A stretch of DNA of 64,000 bases from CAVSQX01 sp963730225 (lineage in GTDB: Bacteria; Planctomycetota; Phycisphaerae; Tepidisphaerales; Tepidisphaeraceae): positions 682,001 to 746,000 of the forward strand of contig CAVSQX010000004.1 of assembly GCA_963730225.1 (NCBI GenBank), written 5' to 3'. Below are positions 23,795-31,648 of the stretch, piece after piece (within the stretch, counting starts at the first letter, position 1; every line of letters begins with the position of its first letter). A program made the translations under genes and the position numbers. The notes beneath the pieces were generated by a model. It was not told where the DNA came from and ran no database searches. It saw only the letters and a list, made by a program, of their open reading frames with translations.

Positions 23795-23938
23795 GGGAAA
23801 CCCTCAAAAATTGGACGCAGCGAAACCCGTCCAAACGCCCCACAACATTTTATCATCGGGCCCACGCAATGGGCCAGCGGAATCCTGCCCATCAACAAGG
23901 TTAAGAGTGCAATCACCCGCCCGGAGCATGGCGGCGAC

Positions 23939-25443
23939 TCAAAACCCCTTTTCCGCGATCTCCACCGCCTTAAGCATCGCCTTGGCTTTGCTGAGGGTTT
24001 CCTCGTATTCGCTGGATGGATTGGAATCCGCCACCACGCCCGCCCCCACCTGAATGTCAAACGCCCCGTTTTTCCAGACGATCGTGCGCAGCGCGATGCA
24101 CGTGTCCATGTTCCCCGCGAAATCCAGATACCCCACCGCTCCGCCGTACGGCCCGCGACGGGTCGGCTCGACTTCATCGATGATCTGCATCGCTCTTATT
24201 TTCGGCGCCCGCTCACCGTACCCACCGGCAAACTCACCCGCAGCGCATCCAGCGCCGTTTTGCCCGCATCCAGTTGCCCGGTCACATTCGTCGTGATGTG
24301 CATCACGTGGCTGTAGCGCTCCACGGTCATGCAGTCGCTGACCACGACGCTTCCAACTTTGGCGACACGCCCAATGTCGTTGCGATGCAGATCGACGAGC
24401 ATGATATGTTCCGCCCGCTCCTTCGGATCGGCCAGCAGTTCCTTCTCCAGCGCGGCATCTTCTTCGGCCGTTGCCCCGCGCCGCCGCGTCCCCGCCAGCG
24501 GCCGGCTGGTCGCCACCCCATCCATCACCCGGCACAGAATCTCCGGACTCGATCCGATCAGCGTGCACACCGGACTCTTCAGAAAAAACATGAACGGCGA
24601 CGGATTAATGATCCGCAGCGCCCGATACACATCCATCGGATCGGCCGTGCTGGCCACACGCACCCGCTGGCTCGGCACAAACTGGAAAATGTCGCCCGCC
24701 TTGATGTACTCCAACCCCTTGCGAACCGCCGCCTCAAACTGCTGTCGGCTCATGTTGCTGGAAAAGGCCAGCGACAACGGCGCCCCCGGATCGATTTCCC
24801 CCAGCCGGCTGGTCGGCGGTTGCCCAAGCCGCGACACCAACTCGTCGATGCGCCGGCACGCGTCCCGATACGCATCTTCGATGCTGCCGCCCTGCGTGAC
24901 GTCGGCGTTGGCGATCACCCGAATGGTTTTGTCGACGTGATCAAAGACAACCATCTCACCGTACAATCCGAACAAAACATCCGGCAATTTGCGATCGTCT
25001 TTCGGCGGCGCCGAAAGCTTCTCCCCTTCGTAATACCGAATCGTGTCGTACCCGGCGTATCCAACCAGTCCCCCGGTGAACGTCGGCAGATTTTTATCAC
25101 GATGAAATTTTCTTCTCGGCAGCAGCTTTTGCAGATCGGCCAGCGGATCGGTCGTTTTGAACTCCTCATCCGCTCGGCCCCGCCGCAAAATCAGCGCGTT
25201 GGGCCCGGCCGCCTGGTACACCACCGACGGATTGGTGGCAATGAAACTGTACCGCGCGATTTTTTCCCCACCGACCACGCTCTCCAGCAAAAAGGCATTG
25301 CCGTCGCGGCCCAGCACCTCAAACGCCGTGACCGGTGTGAGATGGTCGGAAAGCAATTGCCGGTAAACCGGAATAATTTCCGCCGATTGGGCCGCCGCCG
25401 CAAAACCCTGAATGTCGGGAAAATATCGTCGCATCGACTGCAT
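23939..25443 (-). CDS. trpE: Anthranilate synthase component I (frame disrupted)
   Basis: Converts chorismate with ammonia or glutamine-derived ammonia to anthranilate, the first step of tryptophan synthesis. The N-terminal domain has 'FLLESVVGGEKIARYSFI', where the LLES motif takes part in tryptophan feedback binding. The chorismate-binding domain has 'YIKAGDIFQFVPSQR', 'SPEILCRVMDGVATSRPLAG', 'ERAEHIMLVDLHRNDIGRV' and 'YSHVMHITTNVTG'. At 'LPVGTVSG' the frame hits a stop. Adding one base to the CCC run at 24208-24210 gives the canonical 'GTVSGAPKIRAMQIIDE' and then 'GPYGGAVGYLDFAGNMDTCI'. The repaired protein has 501 residues, as expected. trpG is not adjacent; a candidate lies at 58.6 kb. 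Confidence 0.94.
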
Positions 25444-25518
25444 TCTAATCGGCCGCCGGGCTTCCCGTCGAATCGCCGCTCTTGCTGTTTACGCCGCTTC
25501 GATCAAGATGATGCCTGG

Positions 25519-25878
25519 ATGTTCGAGATTCGCATCACCCGAACTTTTCCCGCCGATCATCAATTGCGCCTCTACGACGGCTCGCTCGAACCGCTGCACC
25601 GGCACGATTGGAAGGTTCAACTGACCGTCTCGGCCGAGCAATTGGATTCCATCGGCGTGGTAATGGACTTTCATGAGCTGGAGCGATTAGCCGATGAAGT
25701 AATCCAGCCGATGCGGAATCGACGCCTCAACGATCTGCCCGTTTTCGCAGTTGTCAATCCATCGGCGGAAAATGTGGCGCTGTATATTGCCCGGTCGTTG
25801 CGGCTGCCCAAGGGCATACAATTGGTCCAAGTGGAGGTTTGGGAGACTTGCGAGAACTCGGCGGCGTTTCGGGCGTAA
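25519..25878 (+). CDS. 6-pyruvoyl-tetrahydropterin synthase/QueD-like protein
   Basis: 119-residue T-fold enzyme candidate. The zinc-binding pattern is visible as His in 'TFPADHQLRLYDG' and the HxH pair in 'LHRHDWKVQLTV'. 'VVMDFHELERLADEV' and the late 'VEVWETCENSAAF' with its conserved Glu are typical of the PTPS/6-carboxytetrahydropterin synthase family. The usual catalytic Cys just before the HxH pair is absent, so activity may differ from QueD. It lies divergent from trpE and upstream of mcsA. A folE gene (GTP to dihydroneopterin triphosphate) is present at 32.6 kb and could supply its substrate. Confidence 0.75.
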   Translation: MFEIRITRTFPADHQLRLYDGSLEPLHRHDWKVQLTVSAEQLDSIGVVMDFHELERLADEVIQPMRNRRLNDLPVFAVVNPSAENVALYIARSLRLPKGIQLVQVEVWETCENSAAFRA

Positions 25879-25984
25879 GATTGCTGCTATCGACGATCTT
25901 ATGCGACACGTTGACGCTGGCAATCGGCGGAAATAGGATTCATGGCGGGTTCAGCAGCGAATTCCGCACAACGTTTCGTCCTTT

Positions 25985-26485
25985 ATGAAGTGCGATCATT
26001 GCAAAAACGTCGCGACCGTTCATCTCACCGAAATCAAAAACGGTAAGAAAATCGAGAAGCACCTCTGCGAGCAATGCGCCGCTCAAAACGAGGGCCTGCA
26101 CCCCAAAACGCACATGCCCATCAATGAACTGCTGACGAATTTCGTCATGGCCCACACCAACATCCAGGGCCGACAGCCCGAAGGCCTGGCCTGTCCGCAG
26201 TGTGGCATGAACTGGTCCGAATTCCGCCAGAACGGCCTGTTCGGCTGCGAGCACGATTATCCGACCTTCGAAAAAGATCTGACTCCCCTTCTCCAGCGTG
26301 CCCACGAAGGCTCCGCCCATCACGTCGGCAAAGTTCCCACCCGCCGCGGCGGCAGCGGCGTGCCGGCCAAGCGGGCATTAGACGCTTCCAAACTTCGCAA
26401 GGAATTGGCCCGCGCCGTCGAAGCCGAAGATTACGAAAAAGCCGCCAAGCTGCGCGATCAGATTCGACAGGCGGAAGCCCAATGA
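25985..26485 (+). CDS. mcsA: McsA-like zinc-finger/UVR-motif protein
   Basis: 166-residue activator or adaptor for the arginine kinase McsB. Zinc-binding CxxC pairs are seen at 'MKCDHCKNVATVHLTEIKNG', 'KHLCEQCAAQNEG' and 'ACPQCGMNWSEF', with a further Cys in 'LFGCEHDY'. The C-terminus 'DASKLRKELARAVEAEDYEK' leading to 'AAKLRDQIRQ' is a UVR motif. The stop overlaps the start of mcsB by four bases (ATGA), so the pair is translationally coupled. In Firmicutes mcsA and mcsB sit with ctsR and clpC; neither is adjacent here. Confidence 0.92.
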   Translation: MKCDHCKNVATVHLTEIKNGKKIEKHLCEQCAAQNEGLHPKTHMPINELLTNFVMAHTNIQGRQPEGLACPQCGMNWSEFRQNGLFGCEHDYPTFEKDLTPLLQRAHEGSAHHVGKVPTRRGGSGVPAKRALDASKLRKELARAVEAEDYEKAAKLRDQIRQAEAQ

Positions 26486-27537
26486 AACTCAGCGATCTCA
26501 CCAGCCAGGCCGGTGAATGGCTCCGCGGCAACGGGCCGATGAGCGAAATCGTCATCTCCTCCCGCATCCGCCTGGCCCGCAACGTTTCCGGATATCCGTT
26601 CCTGGTAAAGTGCAGCCGAAACCAGCGCCAAACCCTCGAACGCAAAGTCCGCGACATCGTTCTCGATTCGCACCTGGCCGCCCAGATGCTCTACGTCGAT
26701 CTGGAAGAAGCCCCCGAAATCGATCGGCAGGTTCTGGTCGAACGCCATCTCATCAGCAAACCCCACGCCGCCTCCGAAGGCGCCCGCGGCGTCGCCATCG
26801 GCGACGGCGAAACCGTCTCCATCATGGTCAACGAGGAAGATCACTTGCGCATCCAGGTTCTCCGCAGCGGCCTGCAACTGGACGAAGCCTGGGAACAAAT
26901 CAACTCCATCGACGACGCCCTCGAAGCCAAGCTCGACTTCGCCTTCCACCCGCGCTTCGGCTACCTCACCGCCTGCCCCACCAACGTCGGCACCGGCATC
27001 CGCGTCAGCGTGATGCTCCATCTGCCCGCGCTGAAGCTCACCGGCGAAATCGAAAAAGTTTTCCGCGCCGCCAAGGAACTTCGCCTCGCCGTCCGCGGCT
27101 TGTATGGCGAAGGCACCGAAGCCACCGGCGACTTCTACCAGATCAGCAACCAAACCACGCTCGGCAAAAGCGAAACCGATCTAATCAGCGAATTCAAGCA
27201 CGTCGTAATCCCGAAAATCATCGAATACGAGCATCAAGCCCGCCGCACCCTGCTGAACGACAAAACCGTCGCGCTCGACGACAAAGTTTTCCGCGCCCTG
27301 GGCACCCTCCGCTCCGCCCGCCTCATGGGCAGCGAAGAAACCCTCTCCTGGCTCAGCCATCTCCGCATGGGCATCAACCTGGGCCGAATGAAAGACATCG
27401 ACATCCGCACGATCAACGAATTGTTTCTCCTCACCCAACCTGCCCACTTGCAAAAACTCCAGGGAAGAAAACTCGAAGGCGATTTACGCCGAGCCGCACG
27501 GGCGGATTACATCCGGCATCGACTTGGCGGGAACTGA
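26482..27537 (+). CDS. mcsB: Protein-arginine kinase McsB
   Basis: 351-residue phosphagen-kinase-fold enzyme that phosphorylates arginine side chains, a mark that in Bacillus targets proteins to ClpCP. Evidence: 'IVISSRIRLARNVSGYPF' at the start of the catalytic domain, 'EDHLRIQVLRSGLQLDEAW', 'FGYLTACPTNVGTGIRVSVM' with the substrate-loop Cys, and 'GEGTEATGDFYQISNQ'. The C-terminus 'RAARADYIRHRL' is family-like. The length is normal and all parts are in one frame. It overlaps mcsA by four bases. Confidence 0.95.
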   Translation: MKLSDLTSQAGEWLRGNGPMSEIVISSRIRLARNVSGYPFLVKCSRNQRQTLERKVRDIVLDSHLAAQMLYVDLEEAPEIDRQVLVERHLISKPHAASEGARGVAIGDGETVSIMVNEEDHLRIQVLRSGLQLDEAWEQINSIDDALEAKLDFAFHPRFGYLTACPTNVGTGIRVSVMLHLPALKLTGEIEKVFRAAKELRLAVRGLYGEGTEATGDFYQISNQTTLGKSETDLISEFKHVVIPKIIEYEHQARRTLLNDKTVALDDKVFRALGTLRSARLMGSEETLSWLSHLRMGINLGRMKDIDIRTINELFLLTQPAHLQKLQGRKLEGDLRRAARADYIRHRLGGN

Positions 27538-27546
27538 ATCCTTCGG

Positions 27547-27581
27547 GATTGCCGATTGCCGATTTCCAATTGCCGATTGAA
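27547..27581. repeat. Tandem 7-bp repeat
   Basis: Five consecutive 7-bp units read GATTGCC, GATTGCC, GATTTCC, AATTGCC, GATTGAA in the gap after mcsB. Such short degenerate tandem tracts are common between genes in planctomycetes; the function is unknown. Confidence 0.7.
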
Positions 27582-27644
27582 ATTCTGGTGCGCGCGTCGG
27601 AATTTTTCCTGCGTGTCCGTCGAGAATTTTTTCTGCGCGCTCCG

Positions 27645-27893
27645 TTACTCGTAGGCCGACGAGCGATGGCTGACGTGGTGGATTATGATGCGTGTGTGCT
27701 CCACCTCAAAAAGCACGCGCCAGTCGCCGACGCGCAGGCGGTACTGCGGACGCATGTGTTTCAGGCGCTTCACGTTGCCAGATAAGTCCAGGCTGAGCAC
27801 TTCGATCTTTGCAATAGTGCGCCGGGCCATTTCCGGCGACAGCCGCCGCAAATCGTCCTTCGCTTCGCTATTTTAGACGATTTCATATCGCAT
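27645..27893 (-). pseudogene. RelE/ParE-type toxin with an in-frame stop at codon 7
   Basis: RelE-superfamily mRNA interferase candidate. The conserved C-terminal half reads 'KRLKHMRPQYRLRVGDWRVL' followed by FEVEH and 'IIIHHVSHRSSAYE', with the Arg-rich core expected of the toxin. The natural start appears to be ATG 27893 (MRYEIV), but TAA at 27873-27875 is codon 7 and reading then resumes in the same frame with 'NSEAKDDLRRLSPEMARR'. A TAT codon would restore a normal 82-residue toxin. Translation could also restart internally, giving a shortened product. No cognate antitoxin lies upstream; the HTH gene next to it seems to belong to the other toxin. Confidence 0.65.
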
Positions 27894-27947
27894 TGCATCG
27901 TGGCTTCCATCCTAAGCTCTGTCTGAAAACTCAATGGCCAATTCCGT

Positions 27948-28286
27948 TTAAACCTTCCCCCGCTTCTCCGCCTTTGTCAGCGCCCGATCAATCTTTCCAA
28001 TCGTTGCATTGTCTGCCGTCACCTTGCACTTTTCGATGCGATTGAGCGTCTCCACGCGCACACCGGCGGCGGCGGCGAGGGCCTTTTGCGAGAGACCGAC
28101 GGCTTGGCGCCGCTGAATGATTTCCCGCGCGATTGAAACCCGTGCCGTCGCCAGGGCGGGAAAATTTCCCGAAGGATTGGCCGGCGGGAAGGCGGGTAGT
28201 TCGCAGGACTTCAGCAGCCGGCGATATTCCCGCTTAGGAACCAGCACGAACGTCTCTCCATCCATTACCAGCGTCGCGTGTGACAT
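27948..28286 (-). CDS. Xre-type HTH antitoxin
   Basis: 112 residues. The C-terminal half holds an Xre/Cro helix-turn-helix: 'EIIQRRQAVGLSQKALAAAA' then 'GVRVETLNRIEK'. The N-terminal part 'TLVMDGETFVLVPKREYRRL' is typical of antitoxins paired with RelE-type toxins. The start at ATG 28286 has GGAG just upstream. It follows the toxin gene by 11 bp, the toxin-first order seen in higBA-like modules. It should bind its own promoter. Confidence 0.8.
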   Translation of the reverse strand: MSHATLVMDGETFVLVPKREYRRLLKSCELPAFPPANPSGNFPALATARVSIAREIIQRRQAVGLSQKALAAAAGVRVETLNRIEKCKVTADNATIGKIDRALTKAEKRGKV

Positions 28287-28297
28287 GACTGCTCCAA

Positions 28298-28555
28298 TCA
28301 TTCGTAAACTGATCCGCGATTTCCGATTTTCCAAATGGTGACGATCCGGCCGTCGGGTGAAACGGTGAACACCACGCGGCAGTCGCCGGTGCGAATACGA
28401 AAGCTACCGTGCAATTTGCCCCGCAGAGGCTTGGCTCCGCTGGTTTGCGGCCACTTCTACAGCCTTTGGATCACATCGCCTATTCGGTTGCGGATTACCA
28501 GAGGCAGCTTGAGCATTTCCTGTTTGGCTGTCACCGTAATTTCGACCGTTGCCAC
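28298..28555 (-). pseudogene. RelE/HigB-type toxin with an in-frame stop at codon 33
   Basis: From GTG 28555 the frame reads 'VATVEITVTAKQEMLKLPLV' and on to 'IRNRIGDVIQRL', then TAG (28457-28459), then 'KWPQTSGAKPLRGKLHGSFR' and 'IRTGDCRVVFTV', 'IVTIWKIGNRGSVYE' to TGA. The sequence on both sides is a good RelE toxin, including the basic core and the C-terminal 'G.R..VY' motif. CAG or GAG in place of TAG would make an 85-residue toxin. The paired antitoxin downstream is intact. Either the toxin was inactivated by a nonsense mutation or a base is wrong. Confidence 0.72.
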
Positions 28556-28716
28556 ACAAGACAATATATGTTCGATTGGCTTTTAATGTCAAGCAGGGTA
28601 CATGTGGGAATGTTGTTTGCTGTGTCGAGGTCTCGATCGAATGAAGGCGTATAATCGGGTAAACTGTACATTGGGCTACGGCGAACTCACGATCGCAACG
28701 CCAACGGTAGTGGCAA

Positions 28717-28806
28717 ATGAAAAAGAAAACGCGGACTAGCAAAGCATTCGACTGCGTGGCTTTCAAGCGGCAGGCGCAGGAAGGCATTTACCGGGCCATC
28801 ACTTGA
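28717..28806 (+). pseudogene. Short ORF, possible truncated small conserved protein
   Basis: A 29-residue frame 'MKKKTRTSKAFDCVAFKRQA' that ends early after GIYRAIT. The 'KAFDC..FKRQAQ..IY' pattern resembles the N-terminus of small proteins often found next to toxin-antitoxin genes, which usually run to 50-70 residues. The downstream bases do not continue the family in any frame I could see. Treated as a remnant; low certainty. Confidence 0.3.
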
Positions 28807-28855
28807 ATGCAGCACCTGATGGCCCCTATGCGATCCTCGCGCATGAATCGCCATT

Positions 28856-29680
28856 TCAAACGGCATCGCGTCGAACCGTCACGCGCATGAAGGTTGCGGC
28901 GATCGAGATGCCGCCGTCGGGGCGCGTGTTATGTTCATTGGCCAGTTCCAGAAGTTGATGGTGGAGTTCCTCCGCTTTCCCGTTCTTTTCGGCGGCTTCA
29001 AACGCGTTCATGGTGGGGCCATAAAATTGGCGGAAGGATTCGATCAGATCGGCCGGGCCCATGTCAGACGAGGTGAAGTGGTAGGTGTCTTTAACCATGG
29101 AGATTTTTTCCTTCGGCACTCCGGCCCGACCAAAACGCTCGATGATGTGCGATTCGACGCCCCAGGTCATCGGGCTCACGAACCCTTCGGGAGGCGGGGG
29201 CATGAATGACGAGCTGATCTTGAGCAGTTGCGAGACGAATGAAGTGGGATCGTTCGGAATCCAGTTGCCCATCACGATTCGCCCGCCGGGTTTTGTGACA
29301 CGGACCATTTCCCTGGCCACGTCAAAGGGGTTGGGCGCGAACATGGCGCCAAACACGGAAAGCGTCAAATCAAACGAATGATCGCTCACCCCTTGCAGGT
29401 TGCAGGCATCGCCTTCCTGGAATTTCAGGCGGTTCAAACCGGCCGCCTGGGCCCGTTTGTTGCCGGCCTCGACGAGGTTGCGGGCAATGTCAATTCCTAC
29501 AACGTCAACCCCAAGCCGGGCCAGCGGAAGGGCGGTCGTCCCATCTCCGCAGCCCAGGTCCAGAACGCGCAGCGGCGGCGCGATCCGCAGTGATTTCACC
29601 ACCGCCTCTCCCGAGTCGCGCATCAGGGCGGCGATCTCGGTGAAGTCGCCCTTTTCCCACAACGCTTTGTTCGGATTCAT
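28856..29680 (-). CDS. Class I SAM-dependent methyltransferase
   Basis: 274-residue methyltransferase with the glycine-rich SAM motif 'LRVLDLGCGDGTTALPLARL', motif II acid in 'VDVVGIDIARNLVEAG', 'LKFQEGDACNLQG' and 'VRVTKPGGRIVMGNWIP'. The start at 29680 is chosen because AAGGAG lies seven bases upstream; a longer frame to 29743 has no such site. It looks like the UbiE/COQ5-like small-molecule group. The substrate is unknown and the gene appears monocistronic. Confidence 0.88.
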   Translation of the reverse strand: MNPNKALWEKGDFTEIAALMRDSGEAVVKSLRIAPPLRVLDLGCGDGTTALPLARLGVDVVGIDIARNLVEAGNKRAQAAGLNRLKFQEGDACNLQGVSDHSFDLTLSVFGAMFAPNPFDVAREMVRVTKPGGRIVMGNWIPNDPTSFVSQLLKISSSFMPPPPEGFVSPMTWGVESHIIERFGRAGVPKEKISMVKDTYHFTSSDMGPADLIESFRQFYGPTMNAFEAAEKNGKAEELHHQLLELANEHNTRPDGGISIAATFMRVTVRRDAV

Positions 29681-29941
29681 AATCGCTCCTTCAAGAGTGA
29701 AACTTAGATTGCTTAAGATGTGAAAAGGTGGTTGAGCCGTCAATGGCCCGATATGCCCGTAACGCCCGACGAACTACGGGTCGACAAATGTATCACTGGG
29801 GCACAGGACCGGCGAATTTTGCACGCGCACCAACAAGCTTCCCGCACATGCGACACCATTTCGGCCCCCCAGAATATGTTTACGCTTAACTGCCCGAGAT
29901 CCAAGAACCCGCCCGGAGGGCGGGGCTAATGGAGGGAAGTG

Positions 29942-30640
29942 TTAATGGGAAACGGTGTCGGACGGCGCGGTCGTGGGCTGGGTGGTTGATGCCTGGTCGA
30001 TAGCCGGCTGCAAATCCTTGATCACTCGGGCCAAACGCTCTTTGCCGATGTCGGTTTCGCTGGCCATGACCTGTTTGATCGCCGGGACGGCTTTCTCGCC
30101 CATATCGCGCAGGGTCTGCTCGGCCTGGTCGGCTTCGGTGTCGTCCTGGGCGTCGGCCAGGGCCTGGGCCTGGGCTTTGACCGTGTCGTCGGTGAGCGCT
30201 TTCTCGTCCTTGCGCGTTTCGGATACCAGATCGGCGAACGCGGCGATCGAGGAAGCATCGGTGTCGGCGGGAGCGACGTAGACGATCAGAAATGTTTTGT
30301 CGCCGCCGGTTCGGCGATGCCGCAGGAGCAGCAGAAAGTTTTTTCCGAGGTTGTCGTCCGTCAAGTATCGGCCGGCCGAATCGGTGGCGGCGGCGGGCGT
30401 GAGGTTTTGGGCTATGACCGTTTGCTGGGCCGACAGCGAGCCGTCGATCACTTCGGTGACGCGAAACTCACAAACGCCGTCGGGCTTGACGCGCAGCAGG
30501 TCGGCGTGGGCGATCGCATCGGACCATTGGATGGCCCGCATGTCGGCCGACTGGCACAGGCTTGCCAGCGCGGTTTGTCCGCCGATCAAGACGGCAAAGC
30601 AGCAGCAGAGAAATCGAATCGATCTTCGTCTGGCGGTCAT
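29942..30640 (-). CDS. Exported protein of unknown function
   Basis: 232 residues with a clear signal peptide (basic MTARRRSIRF, then a Cys-rich hydrophobic core ending TALAS). The mature part has a strand-rich N-terminal half ('CEFRVTEVIDGSLSAQQTVI'), the kind of segment seen in secreted proteins that test for cost or flux of calcium or metal, but no catalytic motif is evident. The C-terminal half is helical and Asp/Ala-rich with 'DMGEKAVPAIKQVM', a single HEAT-like repeat, and ends in a Thr/Pro-rich tail. It starts 9 bp after the LuxR-type gene, so both are likely in one operon. Confidence 0.65.
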   Translation of the reverse strand: MTARRRSIRFLCCCFAVLIGGQTALASLCQSADMRAIQWSDAIAHADLLRVKPDGVCEFRVTEVIDGSLSAQQTVIAQNLTPAAATDSAGRYLTDDNLGKNFLLLLRHRRTGGDKTFLIVYVAPADTDASSIAAFADLVSETRKDEKALTDDTVKAQAQALADAQDDTEADQAEQTLRDMGEKAVPAIKQVMASETDIGKERLARVIKDLQPAIDQASTTQPTTAPSDTVSH

Positions 30641-30649
30641 GCGATGGCT

Positions 30650-31051
30650 CTATCGCTTGAGTTGCCCGGCCAGCAATTCACCGCGGCTGCTGACGCCGAA
30701 GCGGCGATACAACGCCTTGACGTAGACGTGAACGGTGTTCTGGCTGAGCTGCAATATTCGGGCGATCTGTTTTTCGCTGTCGCCGACGAGGAGCAGATCC
30801 AGCGTCTGTTCCTGTCGGCGCGAGAGTCCGGGGTGACCGTTGAGTTCACCGCTTCCATGGTGATCGGCGCCGACGCTTTTGCCGAGTAGTCGGCACAAGT
30901 CGGCGAGCAAGCGCCGGCGGTGGGCGACCGGATCAACCACGGCCGCATTGAGCGGGCTCATCACGCGCAGCATTGCTGCCATGTCGCCAATCCTCATTTT
31001 TTTCTGAACCGAATCAGCCGGAGATTCGTTGAGTGTTTGATAGTCGCGCAT
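30650..31051 (-). CDS. LuxR-type HTH transcriptional regulator
   Basis: 133 residues with a C-terminal GerE/LuxR helix-turn-helix: 'GLSRRQEQTLDLLLVGDSEK' then 'QIARILQLSQNTVHVYVKAL' and YRRFGVSSRGELL. The N-terminal part is short and lacks a receiver or autoinducer-binding domain. A start at an internal Met near residue 19 (MRIGDMAAML) is possible. The exported protein gene follows immediately and is the likely co-transcribed partner. Confidence 0.82.
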   Translation of the reverse strand: MRDYQTLNESPADSVQKKMRIGDMAAMLRVMSPLNAAVVDPVAHRRRLLADLCRLLGKSVGADHHGSGELNGHPGLSRRQEQTLDLLLVGDSEKQIARILQLSQNTVHVYVKALYRRFGVSSRGELLAGQLKR

Positions 31052-31234
31052 CGCTTTGCCGAAGCTTCACCTGTTTAGGGTAATTGCGTTGGTTGGTTTG
31101 GTCTAGATATTTACTCGACTGCGCAAATCGAATCCAGCCCACGCGGCCGTCAGGGGGACGGCCGCCGGGCCGGGAACCGAGCTGGGCGGGTGGCACAACG
31201 CTCGGTGCGACGCTCAATTCATCGGAAGGTTGGC

Positions 31235-31621
31235 ATGGGAAAGCTATGGATCGGCGAAACCAACGGCTGCTGGCTTGATGTGTGGGATAAGCCCGATTTT
31301 TCGGGGCATTTCGTTCGTCTGATCGGCCCGGCGGATTTCCCGTACATCCGCATCGGCGATTAAAGCTGGACTCCGCAAATCCAGAGCCTGCTGGTCGGGC
31401 CCAACGCGTACATTCAGTGTTACGAGGATTTGAATTTTTACGACAGCGTTTTCTGGCTGCTGCCCAATCAGCGCGTCGATCAAGTCGCTCAGCTGGCCTG
31501 CAACGACGAGATCGATTCGATGCGGCTGTTCGATCGTCCGCCGTTTGCGTTTGAGCCGGGCTACGCGGCGTACATGCTGTGGGCGGCCAGCCATCTGATG
31601 AATTCGAATCACGCGATTTGA
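31235..31621 (+). pseudogene. Beta/gamma-crystallin-like protein with an in-frame stop
   Basis: From ATG 31235, preceded by GGAAGG at good spacing, the frame reads 'MGKLWIGETNGCWLDVWDKP' and 'DFSGHFVRLIGPADFPYIRI', then TAA at 31361, and continues in the same frame to 31621. The pattern W-x4-F-x-G (VWDKPDFSG) and the second Y-x4-F (CYEDLNFYD) followed by 'NDEIDS' match Greek-key motifs of the beta/gamma-crystallin fold. 'WTPQIQSLLVGPNAYIQCYE' has the expected hinge strand. Without the stop the product would be 128 residues, one or two crystallin motif pairs. A single base change would remove the stop. Such proteins usually bind calcium; here that is inference. Confidence 0.6.
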
Positions 31622-31648
31622 GCGCGGGAATTGAGATGCCGCCGCGGG

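Noticed and set aside
27645..31621. A variant genetic code in which TAA or TAG is read through
   Set aside because: TAA, TAG and TGA all end other good genes in this window, and only three small accessory genes carry internal stops.
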